A stretch of DNA of 64,000 nucleotides from Fictibacillus fluitans (GCF_030418125.1 NZ_JAUHTR010000018.1:1-64000); one strand, 5' to 3'. Shown: positions 23,198-33,520, counted from the stretch's first letter. The notes: generated by a model from the letters alone, not told the origin. A program made the numbers and translations.

Positions 23198-24295
23198 ATG
23201 GCTTTAACAACTGGAATTGTCGGTCTTCCGAACGTAGGGAAATCGACGCTTTTTAATGCCATCACACAGGCTGGCGCGGAATCCGCAAACTATCCGTTCT
23301 GTACGATCGATCCGAACGTAGGGATTGTTGAAGTGCCGGATGACCGTTTGCACAAGCTGACTGAGATGGTTCAGCCTAAAAAAGTGGTTCCGACAGCATT
23401 TGAATTTACGGATATTGCCGGTATCGTTAAAGGTGCAAGCAAAGGGGAAGGTCTGGGCAACAAGTTTCTGTCCCACATCCGCCAGGTGGATGCGATCCTT
23501 CAGGTTGTACGCTGCTTTGAGGATGAGAACATCACCCACGTTTCCGGAAAAGTCGACCCGATCGATGATATCGAAGTCATCAATCTTGAGCTTATCTTTG
23601 CCGATATGGAAACCGTTGATAAGCGGATCTCCAGGGTCGAAAAATTAGCCAAGTCAAAAGACAAAGAAGCGGTTGCGGAACACAGCGTGCTTTTGAAAAT
23701 TAAAGAAGCATTGCTGAATGAACTTCCTGCAAGAAGTGTTGAATTGACGCCAGAAGAAACTAAAATCGTTTACGGCCTTCACTTGCTTACAGCGAAACCG
23801 ATCCTTTATGCAGCGAACGTCAGCGAAGAGGATTTGCTCGAAGGCGGAAATGAGCATGTTGAGAAAGTAAGGGAATATGCTGCCCGCGAGCATGCTGAAG
23901 TTATTGTGATTTGTGCCAAGATCGAAGAGGAGATCGCAGAGCTTGAAGGTGACGAAAAGAGTGCGTTCCTTGAAGAGCTTGGCATTCAGGAAGCGGGTCT
24001 TGATCAGCTGATTCGTGCCTCTTATTCTCTCCTTGGATTGGCAACATACTTTACAGCCGGTGTGCAGGAAGTGCGTGCATGGACGTTCCGCAAGGGCATG
24101 AAGGCGCCACAGTGTGCGGGTATCATCCATACGGACTTCGAACGCGGATTTATCCGTGCTGAAGTGGTTGCTTATGATGATTTGATGAGCGCCGGCAGCA
24201 TGGCAGCTGCCAAGGAAAAAGGCCGTGTGCGTCTTGAAGGTAAAGAATATGAAATGAAAGACGGAGATGTAGTCCACTTCCGTTTCAACGTTTAA
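23198..24295 (+). CDS. ychF: Redox-regulated ATPase YchF
   Basis: YchF/OLA1-type P-loop protein, an Obg-family member that prefers ATP and associates with ribosomes. The 365-aa protein starts [20 protein letters not shown] (G1), has [20 protein letters not shown] (G3 and effector region), a coiled-coil insertion and a C-terminal TGS domain ending [22 protein letters not shown] with GAGGAGTGG upstream. Monocistronic between the parS site and a terminator. Confidence 0.97.
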   Translation: MALTTGIVGLPNVGKSTLFNAITQAGAESANYPFCTIDPNVGIVEVPDDRLHKLTEMVQPKKVVPTAFEFTDIAGIVKGASKGEGLGNKFLSHIRQVDAILQVVRCFEDENITHVSGKVDPIDDIEVINLELIFADMETVDKRISRVEKLAKSKDKEAVAEHSVLLKIKEALLNELPARSVELTPEETKIVYGLHLLTAKPILYAANVSEEDLLEGGNEHVEKVREYAAREHAEVIVICAKIEEEIAELEGDEKSAFLEELGIQEAGLDQLIRASYSLLGLATYFTAGVQEVRAWTFRKGMKAPQCAGIIHTDFERGFIRAEVVAYDDLMSAGSMAAAKEKGRVRLEGKEYEMKDGDVVHFRFNV

Positions 24296-24311
24296 TATCA
24301 TACATTTTTAG

Positions 24312-24342
24312 AGGAAAAGCGCTCATGCTTTTCCTTTTTTCT
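24312..24342 (+). terminator. Terminator of ychF
   Basis: AGGAAAAGC, loop GCTCAT, GCTTTTCCT followed by T run. Confidence 0.85.
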
Positions 24343-24360
24343 ATTAATCATTGCAGGGCC

Positions 24361-24389
24361 TTGTGTTTTGTACGGGTATTTGCTATAAT
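24361..24389 (+). promoter_or_regulatory. Promoter of rpsF-ssb-rpsR
   Basis: TTGTGT at 24361-24366, 17-bp spacer, perfect TATAAT at 24384-24389 with an extended TG element. Confidence 0.75.
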
Positions 24390-24437
24390 TCATTATTGTG
24401 AGTTAATTATCGATTGTAAAGAAATGTTGATAGTTTA

Positions 24438-24475
24438 CTCCTTGCCCCGTTGTGGGCCGTTTAGACCAAAAGGAG
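24438..24475 (+). promoter_or_regulatory. rpsF leader, probable S6:S18 autoregulatory RNA
   Basis: CTCCTT (24438-24443) can pair with AAGGAG (24470-24475), which is the rpsF ribosome site; inside lies a GCCC/GGGC hairpin (24444-24447 with 24454-24457) followed by a CCG (24457-24459). A CCG beside a hairpin is the known S6:S18 recognition feature of rpsF leaders, so excess protein would lock the site. Confidence 0.6.
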
Positions 24476-24484
24476 GTGACCGGA

Positions 24485-24772
24485 ATGAAAAAGTACGAAA
24501 TCATGTACATCGTCCGTCCAAATCTTGAAGAGGATGCTCTTGCAGCTGTTAAAGAAAGAGCTAAGACTATCCTTACTGATAATGGTGCGGAAATTGCTAA
24601 CGAGAAAGAAATGGGTAAAAAGCGTCTAGCTTATGAAATCAACGACTACCGTGATGGATATTACACGCTATTGACCATCAATTCTCCTGTAGAAGCGATC
24701 AATGAATTCGACCGTCTTATGAAGATTAACGAAGATGTTCTTCGTTTCATGACAATTGCAGACGAGAGATAA
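24485..24772 (+). CDS. rpsF: 30S ribosomal protein S6
   Basis: S6 pairs with S18 on the platform of the small subunit. The 95-aa protein starts [17 protein letters not shown]. The open frame reaches 24452, but AGGAGGTGAC 5 bases before 24485 fixes the start. It heads the rpsF-ssb-rpsR operon. Confidence 0.97.
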   Translation: MKKYEIMYIVRPNLEEDALAAVKERAKTILTDNGAEIANEKEMGKKRLAYEINDYRDGYYTLLTINSPVEAINEFDRLMKINEDVLRFMTIADER

Positions 24773-24799
24773 TTTTTTAACGTTGAAGGAGAGGTTCTA

Positions 24800-25324
24800 A
24801 TGCTAAATCGTGTAGTCCTTGTTGGACGTTTAACGAAGGATCCGGAATTGCGCTATACCCCGACCGGTGTGGCAGTTGCAAACTTTACTTTGGCAGTAAA
24901 TCGTGCATTTACAAATCAGCAGGGTGAGCGCGAAGCAGATTTTATCAATTGTGTAATCTGGCGTAAGCCGGCTGAAAACGTGGCCAACTTCTTGAAGAAG
25001 GGTTCACTTGCCGGAGTAGACGGACGCATCCAGACACGTTCTTATGACAATAACCAGGGACAGCGTGTATACGTGACTGAGGTTATGGCTGAGAGTGTCC
25101 AGTTCCTTGAGCCGAAGAATGCGAATGCGGGCGGAGGTCAGCAGTACCAAAGCCAGGGCGGAAACAACTTTGGCGGGCCATCAGGTGACCGCGGTTATGG
25201 GCAGCAGCAACAGAACCAAAACCAGAATCAAAACCAGAACCAAAAGCGCAGTAACTTTAATGATGACCCATTTGCTAACGATGGCACTCCAATCGACATC
25301 TCTGATGACGATTTGCCATTCTAA
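24800..25324 (+). CDS. ssb: Single-stranded DNA-binding protein
   Basis: SSB coats single-stranded DNA in replication and repair. The 174-aa protein has an OB fold ([23 protein letters not shown], residues 1-105), then a disordered Gly/Gln/Asn-rich linker including tandem QN repeats at about 136-148, and the acidic tip DISDDDLPF that recruits partners. A GAAGGAGAGG site precedes the ATG. Between rpsF and rpsR as usual. Confidence 0.97.
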   Translation: MLNRVVLVGRLTKDPELRYTPTGVAVANFTLAVNRAFTNQQGEREADFINCVIWRKPAENVANFLKKGSLAGVDGRIQTRSYDNNQGQRVYVTEVMAESVQFLEPKNANAGGGQQYQSQGGNNFGGPSGDRGYGQQQQNQNQNQNQNQKRSNFNDDPFANDGTPIDISDDDLPF

Positions 25325-25382
25325 GACAAGCATATATTGAACGACAACATACAAAAATCCAACTAGAAGGAGGGGAATAAAC

Positions 25383-25616
25383 ATGGCTGGACGTCGCGGT
25401 GGACGCCAAAAGCGTCGTAAGGTTTGTTTCTTCACTGCAAACAAAATCACTTACATCGACTACAAAGATGTGGATCTTCTTAAGCGTTTCGTATCAGAAC
25501 GCGGTAAGATTCTTCCTCGTCGTGTGACAGGAACATCTGCTAAATACCAACGTCAATTGACTCGTGCTATCAAACGTGCACGTTTCATGGCGCTGCTACC
25601 ATATGTAACTGAATAG
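25383..25616 (+). CDS. rpsR: 30S ribosomal protein S18
   Basis: S18, the partner of S6; 77 aa with [22 protein letters not shown] and the conserved [38 protein letters not shown] precedes the ATG. Last gene of the operon, followed by a terminator. Confidence 0.97.
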   Translation: MAGRRGGRQKRRKVCFFTANKITYIDYKDVDLLKRFVSERGKILPRRVTGTSAKYQRQLTRAIKRARFMALLPYVTE

Positions 25617-25630
25617 TTTTCAGTTTTAAA

Positions 25631-25668
25631 AAGCACGGTAAAGATCAGTCTTTGCTGTGTTTTTTAAT
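25631..25668 (+). terminator. Terminator of rpsF-ssb-rpsR
   Basis: Imperfect stem (AGCAC..TAAAGA with TCTTT..GTGT around TCAG) followed by TTTTTT. Confidence 0.75.
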
Positions 25669-25681
25669 TGTACGGGAAGTG

Positions 25682-25807
25682 TTGATTTCCGTTCCGGAAT
25701 GCTCGCTTTCCGTGGGCGGGCGCTGAGCCTCCTCGTCGCAAGCTCCTGCGGGGTCTCAGCTGTCCCGCTTTTCCCACTGGAGTCTCGCATCCTACACTCC
25801 AATCAAC
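25682..25807 (-). repeat. Bacillaceae-type intergenic repeat, copy B
   Basis: Inverted copy of the 22957-23083 element. Its outer ends are themselves inverted repeats (GTTGATT and AATCAAC), reminiscent of a small non-autonomous element. Confidence 0.85.
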
Positions 25808-25837
25808 TTAAGTTCAATTTATTAGTAAATAAACAAC

Positions 25838-25878
25838 AAAAAAGCGGCCAAATCCACTGGATTTTTGCCGCTTTTCTT
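25838..25878. terminator. Terminator of ytoQ
   Basis: AAAGCGGC and GCCGCTTT (via GATTTTTG/CAAATCC inner pairs) flanked by A run and T-rich sequence; reads as a terminator on the minus strand for ytoQ. Confidence 0.8.
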
Positions 25879-25880
25879 TA

Positions 25881-26324
25881 TTACGATTCAAAGATGTAGG
25901 AGAGGGCTCTTACTGCCTGTTCGGGGGTTTCAACCACCAGGCTGGCATTGTTGGAAAGCTCTTTTAACGGATGATGAAGTGACTCCGGACGGATCAGGAT
26001 CAATGGCTTTTGCAGGGCAGTGGCTCTTGCGGCATCCATCGCCGTGTTCCACTGCTTGTATTTTTCGCCGAACAAGGCGATCACGACGTCTGCTTTTTTA
26101 ATCAGGATGTCCGTGCGTAGATTGTTGATGCTTGAAGCCGCCTCATCCTTCAAAACAGCGTTAGGCTGTTTGCCTAGGATTTCTTCTCCGATATTGTCCG
26201 ACCGGTCGTGGTCTTCCATTGGCCCGACAAAGGTGAGGGGAAGATTCCGCTCACTTGCCTGTGATTTGATTTCTTCGCGCCAGTCGTCATGAATCTGTCC
26301 TGCCAAATATACAATAAGCTCCAT
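25881..26324 (-). CDS. ytoQ: YtoQ family protein
   Basis: A 147-aa conserved protein resembling B. subtilis YtoQ, related to nucleoside 2-deoxyribosyltransferase-like folds. Features: MELIVYLAGQIHDDWREEI, the FVGPMEDHDRSD loop and the KADVVIALFGEKYKQWNTAMDA segment. The catalytic role is not established. ATG with GAGGAGAG upstream; monocistronic, opposite to its neighbours. Confidence 0.8.
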   Translation of the reverse strand: MELIVYLAGQIHDDWREEIKSQASERNLPLTFVGPMEDHDRSDNIGEEILGKQPNAVLKDEAASSINNLRTDILIKKADVVIALFGEKYKQWNTAMDAARATALQKPLILIRPESLHHPLKELSNNASLVVETPEQAVRALSYIFES

Positions 26325-26524
26325 TGTATCTCTCCTCTTTTCCTATGGATTTAAAAACTAGCGGGCTAGTTCGAATTCCATTATAAAGGACAACATGGTA
26401 AGGTAGATACTGTTGTGCATGTTAGATTGGGTAAAATAAGGTTAAGCTAATGAATATCATTGGATTTACAGCAAATAATTTACTACAATAAATACCGTAG
26501 GCAATAAAGCCAGAGGTGAACCAA

Positions 26525-27469
26525 TTGCGGAAAACATCAACCATCGTAGACGGAGCTGTAATGGCTGGCGTTTATATTATTCTCATGCTCATCAGTCTTA
26601 ATGTGCCGCTTTTCGGCATACTCACATATTTTTTACTGCCGATTCCGCTCATCCTGTTTGCATATAAGCACGGATGGAAGCCGGGTCTGCTTGTATGGGC
26701 GGTTACGCTCGTTTTATCCTTTGTGATTGGCGGAACAGCTGGATTCATCTATGCGTTCCCATCCGGTCTCCTGGGGATTGTTATGGGCGATTTATATAAG
26801 AGGAAGACCTCTGCATTCGGCGTTCTTTTGGGCGGAAGCCTTGTTGGCATCTTTAACTTTCTGATGCTGTTGATTTTTGCAAAGCTTCTCTTGAACCTGG
26901 ATGTCGTAAAAGATGCCCAAACCCAGCTGAACCGTACGATTGGCCAGGTTGGCAAATTTTATAAAGAAATGGGCCAGGATCTGCCCCAGCTCGAACAGAT
27001 GCGCCAGCAGGTGGAGATGATCCCGTACCTGCTGCCGACGGCCATCATTATCGGAGCCGTCGTTACCACGCTGATCACCCAGTGGATTGCTGCACGTATA
27101 TTAAAAAGAATGAAATTCGAGTACCGGCCATTTCCGCCATTCCGCGGCTGGTCGCTTCCAAAATCATTTTTGTGGTATTACATTTTGGCCCTTGTGCTTT
27201 CTTTCATGAATGCGGAAAAAGGGTCTGGAATATACATTCTTACGATTAATTTATATATCATATTGTCCCTTGTACTTGTCGTACAGGGTCTTACCGTTAT
27301 CTTTAGCTTTGCCAGGAATAAGGGCTGGCCCAAGGCCGTTCCCGTATTTATAACTCTGCTAGTAATATTTACTTCTTCCTATATGCCAATTCTTATGGAA
27401 GTCGTTAAATTCTTAGGTATAATTGACTTAGGGTTCGAATTAAAGAAACGGATAAATACCAGACAGTAG
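26525..27469 (+). CDS. yybS: DUF2232 family membrane protein YybS
   Basis: A 314-aa polytopic membrane protein (about eight helices) of the YybS/DUF2232 family, possibly ECF-like in fold. Its constant neighbour is gdpP, 11 bases downstream. The frame opens at GTG 26516, but that GTG is inside the AGAGGTGA ribosome site; TTG at 26525, six bases later, is the better start. Function unknown. Confidence 0.85.
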   Translation: MRKTSTIVDGAVMAGVYIILMLISLNVPLFGILTYFLLPIPLILFAYKHGWKPGLLVWAVTLVLSFVIGGTAGFIYAFPSGLLGIVMGDLYKRKTSAFGVLLGGSLVGIFNFLMLLIFAKLLLNLDVVKDAQTQLNRTIGQVGKFYKEMGQDLPQLEQMRQQVEMIPYLLPTAIIIGAVVTTLITQWIAARILKRMKFEYRPFPPFRGWSLPKSFLWYYILALVLSFMNAEKGSGIYILTINLYIILSLVLVVQGLTVIFSFARNKGWPKAVPVFITLLVIFTSSYMPILMEVVKFLGIIDLGFELKKRINTRQ

Positions 27470-27480
27470 GAGCTGAAAGT

Positions 27481-29454
27481 ATGCCTAAGTTTTTATTAAA
27501 ACGGTGGCATGGTTATCCACAGATAGCCTTGTGCGTCATATCGGTCCTTTTAGTAATTGTCATCATGTCCTACCAGTGGATCCTCGGGGCTGTCAGTTTT
27601 GTAGTCTTGGGCGTGATCTTTTATTTGATGATGCGGGCCGAGAATTCATTCCAGGAGGACCTCGGCGATTACATCTCCACGCTTTCCCACCGCATCAAGA
27701 AGGTCGGAGAAGAAGCATTGATGGAAATGCCGATCGGGATCATTCTGTATGATGAAGATTACAAAATTGAGTGGGCCAATCCGTTCATGGGAGCCTGGGT
27801 CGGAGAAGAAGCGTTCATCGGCCATTCTCTGAATCTTATTTCTGAGGACCTCGTGCCGTATATCAAAAGTGATGCACGGGAAGAAATCGTGAATTTAAAA
27901 TCAAGAAAATTTGAAGTGCATTTTAAAAAGGAAGAACGCCTTCTCTATTTCTTCGATGTAACGGAACAGCTTGAAGTTGAACACCTGTATGAGGAGGAGC
28001 AAACCTGCCTTGGCCTCATTTACCTTGATAACTATGAAGAAGTTACTCAGGGGCTTGATGACCAGTTCCGTTCAAGAATTAACTCCAAAGTTATTTCCAT
28101 TCTGAACAAATGGGCAACCGATCATGGAATCTATTTAAAACGGACCTCTTCCGAGCGTTTTTTAGCGGTATTTAACCAGCGGATTTTACATGAGCTTGAG
28201 AAAAACAAGTTTGCGCTGCTGGATGAAGTAAGAGATGCGACTTCAAAAGAAAATGTAGCCCTCACACTGAGTGTGGGTGTGGCAGCCGGACCGCTTGAAC
28301 TGCCTGAGCTCGGCCAGCTGGCCCAATCGAGCCTTGATCTTGCGCTTGGCCGCGGCGGCGATCAGGTGGCCATCAAGCAGCAAAACGGAAAAGTGCGCTT
28401 CTACGGCGGAAAAACCAATCCGGTGGAAAAACGCACACGGGTAAGAGCCCGGGTCATTTCCCATGCGTTAAGTGAACTTGTCCTCGACAGCGACAAAGTC
28501 ATTATCATGGGGCACAAAAGCCCCGATATGGATTCCATGGGCTCTGCCATGGGGATTTTGAAAGTTGCGCAGGTGAACGGCAAGGAAGGATATATCGTCC
28601 TCGATACTTCTGACCTGGATACCGGCGTCCAGCGGCTGATGAATGAAATAAAAGGAACCGATTCTCTCTGGAAGCATTTCATTACTCCGGAAGAAGCGCT
28701 TGAAATTTCAACGGCCGGCACACTTTTGGTCGTCGTGGACACTCATAAGCCGTCCATGGTGATGGAAGAACGTCTGCTTTCGAAACTTGACCATGTGGTG
28801 GTTATTGACCATCACCGCCGCGGGGAAGAATTTATCGCAGATCCGGTGCTTGTGTATATGGAACCTTATGCTTCTTCTACCGCCGAGCTGGTGACCGAGC
28901 TTCTGGAATATCAGCCGAAGCGGCTTAAAATGCGCATGCTTGAAGCGACCGCCTTGCTCGCGGGGATTATTGTGGATACAAAAAGCTTTACGCTCAGGAC
29001 CGGTTCCCGGACGTTTGATGCTGCCTCCTATTTAAGAGCTCACGGCGCCGATACCATCCTCGTCCAGCGGTTCTTGAAGGAAGACCTTCAAACGTATAAG
29101 ACCCGTTCAAAACTCATTGAAAATGCAAGAACCTATAAAAACGGCGTTGTGATTTCCAAGGCAGAGCCTGGCGAGGAATGCGGCCAGGTACTCATTGCCC
29201 AGGCAGCTGATACGCTGCTGTCCATGAACGATGTGACTGCTTCGTTTGTCATTGCCAAGCGTCACGACCAAAAAATCAGCATCAGCGGGCGTTCGCTCGG
29301 AGAAGTAAATGTTCAGATGATCATGGAACAGCTTGGCGGCGGCGGCCATCTGACCAATGCAGCCTGCCAGCTAGATAATGAAACGCTCGATGGCGCAGAG
29401 ACCAAATTAAAAGCGGTCATCGATGAATACTTCGAAGGGGGAGAAGAAGAATGA
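27481..29454 (+). CDS. gdpP: Cyclic-di-AMP phosphodiesterase GdpP
   Basis: GdpP (YybT) hydrolyses c-di-AMP to pApA at the membrane. The 657-aa protein has two N-terminal membrane helices (about 13-55), a PAS domain (80-160), a degenerate GGDEF domain (175-300), and the catalytic DHH/DHHA1 part with [34 protein letters not shown] and GGGGH near the end. It overlaps rplI by four bases. Confidence 0.96.
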   Translation: MPKFLLKRWHGYPQIALCVISVLLVIVIMSYQWILGAVSFVVLGVIFYLMMRAENSFQEDLGDYISTLSHRIKKVGEEALMEMPIGIILYDEDYKIEWANPFMGAWVGEEAFIGHSLNLISEDLVPYIKSDAREEIVNLKSRKFEVHFKKEERLLYFFDVTEQLEVEHLYEEEQTCLGLIYLDNYEEVTQGLDDQFRSRINSKVISILNKWATDHGIYLKRTSSERFLAVFNQRILHELEKNKFALLDEVRDATSKENVALTLSVGVAAGPLELPELGQLAQSSLDLALGRGGDQVAIKQQNGKVRFYGGKTNPVEKRTRVRARVISHALSELVLDSDKVIIMGHKSPDMDSMGSAMGILKVAQVNGKEGYIVLDTSDLDTGVQRLMNEIKGTDSLWKHFITPEEALEISTAGTLLVVVDTHKPSMVMEERLLSKLDHVVVIDHHRRGEEFIADPVLVYMEPYASSTAELVTELLEYQPKRLKMRMLEATALLAGIIVDTKSFTLRTGSRTFDAASYLRAHGADTILVQRFLKEDLQTYKTRSKLIENARTYKNGVVISKAEPGEECGQVLIAQAADTLLSMNDVTASFVIAKRHDQKISISGRSLGEVNVQMIMEQLGGGGHLTNAACQLDNETLDGAETKLKAVIDEYFEGGEEE

Positions 29455-29894
29455 AAGTAGTCTTTCTTAAGGATGTAAAAGGAAAAGGTAAAAAAGGGGA
29501 AATTAAAGACGTATCCGAAGGGTATGCCCGCAACTACTTATTGCCGAACAACCTTGCTACAGAAGCTACCAAAGGTGCCCTTTCTGTGGTAGAAGGCCAA
29601 AAGAAAAGCGAAGAGAAAAAATCTGCAGCCGCTTTGGAAGAAGCCAAGCAGCTCAAAGAAAAGCTCGAGAAGATGGAAGTTGAAATCAAAACCAAAACCG
29701 GTGAAGGCGGCCGCGTGTTCGGATCGGTGACAAGCAAGCAGATCGCAGACGGTTTGAAGAAGTCCAATGTAACGATTGACAAGCGAAAAATTGACCTTAC
29801 GAATCCCATTAAAGCGTTGGGATACACCAACGTACCTGTAAAGCTTCATCCGGAAGTGACAGGAACGATTAAAGTACACGTAGTTGAAGCATAA
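29451..29894 (+). CDS. rplI: 50S ribosomal protein L9
   Basis: L9, 147 aa, two globular ends joined by a long helix. [36 protein letters not shown] is the signature N-terminus. Start overlaps the gdpP stop, giving translational coupling. Confidence 0.97.
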   Translation: MKVVFLKDVKGKGKKGEIKDVSEGYARNYLLPNNLATEATKGALSVVEGQKKSEEKKSAAALEEAKQLKEKLEKMEVEIKTKTGEGGRVFGSVTSKQIADGLKKSNVTIDKRKIDLTNPIKALGYTNVPVKLHPEVTGTIKVHVVEA

Positions 29895-29905
29895 GCAGAA
29901 AGCCA

Positions 29906-29931
29906 ATGGGACCGGAACTGACCGGTCTCAT
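29906..29931 (+). other. Hairpin after rplI
   Basis: ATGGGACCGG and CCGGTCTCAT pair over ten positions (one G-T). Only a short T-poor tail follows, so it may be a weak terminator or an mRNA-end stabiliser before dnaC. Confidence 0.5.
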
Positions 29932-29992
29932 TCTTCTGTAATCAGGGTCTTTCTGCCAAAAATGGCAGATGATCTTATCAGGAGGAAGAATG

Positions 29993-31357
29993 ATGAGTGA
30001 TCTTTTTGTTGATCGCATCCCACCACAGAACATTGAGGCCGAACAAGCGGTCCTGGGCGCTATTTTTCTGGAGCCGGAAGCATTGGTTACCGCTTCGGAA
30101 ATTTTGATCCCGGAGGATTTTTACCGTGCCTCCCATCAGCGTATTTATCAGGTGATGCTCGATTTATCGGAAAAAGGGGAACCTGTCGATCTTGTGACGG
30201 CAACAGCCGCGCTCGCCGACCGGAAGCTTCTTGACGAAATCGGCGGTGTCTCGTATTTAAGTGACCTCGCGAGCAGCACACCGACCGCGGCCAATATTGA
30301 TTACTACAGCCAGATCGTGGAAGAAAAATCCCTTCTTCGCCGTTTGATCCGTGCAGCGACCGAAATCGCGGCCAACGGCTACGCCCGTGAAGAAGAGGTT
30401 GAAGCGGTCTTAAACGAAGCGGAAAAGACTATTCTGGAGGTATCCAACCGCAAAAACGGCGGTGCCTTCATTTCTATAAAAGATGTACTGGTGGCTGCCT
30501 ATGACAATATCGAGCAGCTGCATAACCGCAAAGGGGACGTGACTGGAATACCGACCGGTTTCAACGATTTAGACCGGATGACGGCAGGATTTCAGCGGAA
30601 CGATCTGATCATCGTGGCCGCCCGTCCTTCCGTGGGTAAAACGGCGTTCGCCCTGAATATCGCGCAAAATGTTGCCACCAAAACGGAAGAAAACGTCGCC
30701 ATCTTCTCGCTCGAGATGGGTGCCGAACAGCTTGTTATGCGTATGCTTTGTGCGGAAGGCAATATTGATGCCCAGAGGCTTCGTACAGGCTCCCTGCTGC
30801 CGGAAGACTGGCAGAAGCTGACGATGGCCATGGGAAGCCTGTCTGCGGCCGGTATTTACATTGATGACACGCCTGGTGTCCGTATCGGGGACATCCGTTC
30901 CAAATGCCGCCGCCTGAAGCAGGAAAAAGGCCTCGGCATGATCCTGATTGACTATTTGCAGCTCATTCAGGGGAACGGCCGAGCGGGCGAAAACCGCCAG
31001 CAGGAAGTATCCGAGATCTCCCGCTCCCTTAAAGCGCTCGCCCGTGAGCTGCAGGTTCCGGTTATCGCCCTGTCCCAGCTTTCCCGTGGCGTGGAATCCC
31101 GTCAGGACAAGCGTCCTATGATGTCCGATATCCGTGAATCCGGAAGTATCGAGCAGGATGCCGATATCGTGGCGTTCCTGTACCGAGATGACTATTATGA
31201 CAAAGAATCCGAAAGCAAAAATATAATCGAGATCATTATCGCCAAACAGCGTAACGGTCCGACCGGCACGGTTGAGCTGGCATTTGTGAAAGAATACAAC
31301 AAGTTCGTCAACCTCGACCGGCGGCATGACGAAAGCAGCATGCCGCCCGGCGCATAA
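29993..31357 (+). CDS. dnaC: Replicative DNA helicase (DnaB family, named DnaC in Bacillus)
   Basis: Hexameric 5'-3' helicase that unwinds DNA ahead of the replisome. The 454-aa protein has the N-terminal DnaB domain (RIPPQNIEAEQAVLGAIFLE), a RecA-like domain with Walker A ARPSVGKTAFALNIAQ, Walker B MILIDYLQLI and SQLSRGVE. I choose ATG 29993 with GGAGG seven bases upstream; ATG 29990 and a longer frame from 29969 are possible. Length equals the B. subtilis protein. Confidence 0.97.
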   Translation: MSDLFVDRIPPQNIEAEQAVLGAIFLEPEALVTASEILIPEDFYRASHQRIYQVMLDLSEKGEPVDLVTATAALADRKLLDEIGGVSYLSDLASSTPTAANIDYYSQIVEEKSLLRRLIRAATEIAANGYAREEEVEAVLNEAEKTILEVSNRKNGGAFISIKDVLVAAYDNIEQLHNRKGDVTGIPTGFNDLDRMTAGFQRNDLIIVAARPSVGKTAFALNIAQNVATKTEENVAIFSLEMGAEQLVMRMLCAEGNIDAQRLRTGSLLPEDWQKLTMAMGSLSAAGIYIDDTPGVRIGDIRSKCRRLKQEKGLGMILIDYLQLIQGNGRAGENRQQEVSEISRSLKALARELQVPVIALSQLSRGVESRQDKRPMMSDIRESGSIEQDADIVAFLYRDDYYDKESESKNIIEIIIAKQRNGPTGTVELAFVKEYNKFVNLDRRHDESSMPPGA

Positions 31358-31368
31358 AATGTATTGGA

Positions 31369-31408
31369 AACAGGCACTCTCTAAGGATGAGGGTGTCTGT
31401 TTTTTTTG
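31369..31408 (+). terminator. Terminator of dnaC
   Basis: AACAGGCACTCTC pairs imperfectly with GAGGGTGTCTGTT, followed by eight T. Confidence 0.85.
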
Positions 31409-31439
31409 TGGTTTCTGATTGTGGGGGTACGTGTACGTG

Positions 31440-31548
31440 ATCGTAGTTTACATAATCGAATTTTGGCGGGTAAATGTCCGATTTTAGCGGGTATTTTAAA
31501 ATTATGGCGTGTATTTGCTCCAAAATGGCGGGTAAATGCCGGACAGCG
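31440..31548. repeat. 21-bp-period GTAAA array 1 with leader
   Basis: Cores GCGGGTA, GCGGGTA, GCGTGTA, GCGGGTA begin at 31466, 31487, 31507 and 31528 (spacing 21, 20, 21). A block ATCGTAGTTTACATAATC (31440-31457) precedes, and itself looks like a degenerate unit in the same phase. The DNA between cores varies. It lies between the dnaC terminator and the purA promoter. Not a CRISPR: cores are far too short. Confidence 0.8.
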
Positions 31549-31574
31549 GCCTTCTCTCCTGCCCTTTCGTGCGC

Positions 31575-31619
31575 AAAACCGAACGGCTTAACTATGAATA
31601 TTTTAAAATGTTCGTGTTT
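31575..31619. promoter_or_regulatory. Probable PurR operator (paired PurBoxes) of purA
   Basis: AAAACCGAAC (31575-31584) and the inverted GTTCGTGTTT (31610-31619) resemble two PurBoxes in the known opposed arrangement, ending three bases before the -35 hexamer. PurR repression of purA is established in B. subtilis. Confidence 0.65.
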
Positions 31620-31621
31620 CA

Positions 31622-31650
31622 TTGACTTTTGCTATTATAATTGATAAACT
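31622..31650 (+). promoter_or_regulatory. Promoter of purA
   Basis: TTGACT at 31622-31627, 17-bp spacer, TAAACT at 31645-31650. Confidence 0.65.
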
Positions 31651-31666
31651 AATCATGGATTTTTAA

Positions 31667-33004
<1,338 letters not shown>

Positions 33005-33020
33005 TCGAACTGAATTTTGC

Positions 33021-33060
33021 GAGCCCGGCGCTCCGCTTTCATGCGGAAGCCGGGTTTTTT
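33021..33060 (+). terminator. Terminator of purA
   Basis: AGCCCGGC pairs with GCCGGGT, with an inner TCCGC/GCGGA stem, then six T. Confidence 0.9.
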
Positions 33061-33084
33061 GCATTTTGTGGTTTTGTGATGAAT

Positions 33085-33215
33085 ATCGTAGTTGACATAA
33101 TCCGGGTTTGGACAGTAAATTTTCAAAACTGTCCAGTAAAAGTCAAAAATCGGCCAGTAAATATCCGATTTCGGCCAGAAAAGTTCTCAAACCGGCTTGT
33201 AAATCAATTTTCAGA
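33085..33215. repeat. 21-bp-period GTAAA array 2 with leader
   Basis: Cores of the type CCAGTAAA start at 33114, 33135, 33156, 33177 and 33198, exactly 21 bp apart, with variable DNA between. The leader ATCGTAGTTGACATAATC (33085-33102) matches that of array 1 at 17 of 18 positions and sits at the same distance (13 bp) from the first GTA. The unit GCCAGTAAATATCCGATTT is close to array 1's GCGGGTAAATGTCCGATTT. Confidence 0.85.
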
Positions 33216-33299
33216 GCGCCAAAACAGGGATTCTGCCCCCCTCTTCCCTGCTTTTACGAAGAAAAAAACACTTTTTTCTAGTATTTTTTAAAAAACAGC

Positions 33300-33329
33300 T
33301 TGCCAAATAATATAAAACGATGGTAAGAT
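33300..33329 (+). promoter_or_regulatory. Promoter of the tRNA cluster
   Basis: TTGCCA at 33300-33305, 18-bp spacer, TAAGAT at 33324-33329, about 100 bp before tRNA-Lys. Confidence 0.6.
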
Positions 33330-33375
33330 AACTCTTGTCGTGTTAAAACGATGTTGCAGCCAAAAGGCGCACACA

Positions 33376-33404
33376 GTCAGCTTCCATAGGATCAGGAAGT
33401 GACT
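33376..33404 (+). other. Hairpin in the tRNA leader
   Basis: GTCAGCTTCC pairs with GGAAGTGAC (one bulged G). The sequence resembles the GTCAGCTTCCACTAGTAGAGGAAG part of the insert before tRNA-Phe, so the leader and the inserts may share ancestry. Confidence 0.5.
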
Positions 33405-33428
33405 AATAACCGATAAAAAACTTTATGA

Positions 33429-33504
33429 GAGCCATTAGCTCAGTTGGTAGAGCATCTGACTTTTAATCAGAGGGTCGAAGGTTCGAGTCCTTCATGGCTC
33501 ACCA
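33429..33504 (+). tRNA. tRNA-Lys (UUU)
   Basis: 76 nt with 7-bp acceptor stem GAGCCAT/ATGGCTC, D arm AGCTCAGTTGGTAGAGC, anticodon loop CTTTTAA (anticodon TTT), T loop GTTCGAGTCC and encoded CCA. Confidence 0.98.
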
Positions 33505-33520
33505 TTTTTTCTTACAGAGT

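Noticed and set aside
25200-25248. CAGAAC tandem repeats in ssb as a microsatellite element
   Set aside because: They encode the Gln/Asn-rich disordered linker usual in Bacillaceae SSB proteins.
27513-27521. Perfect DnaA box inside the 5' end of gdpP
   Set aside because: Single isolated box within coding sequence; a 9-mer is expected by chance at this rate.
30569-31327. 252-codon frame antisense to dnaC
   Set aside because: Mirror of the helicase reading frame, no ribosome site and no recognisable protein.
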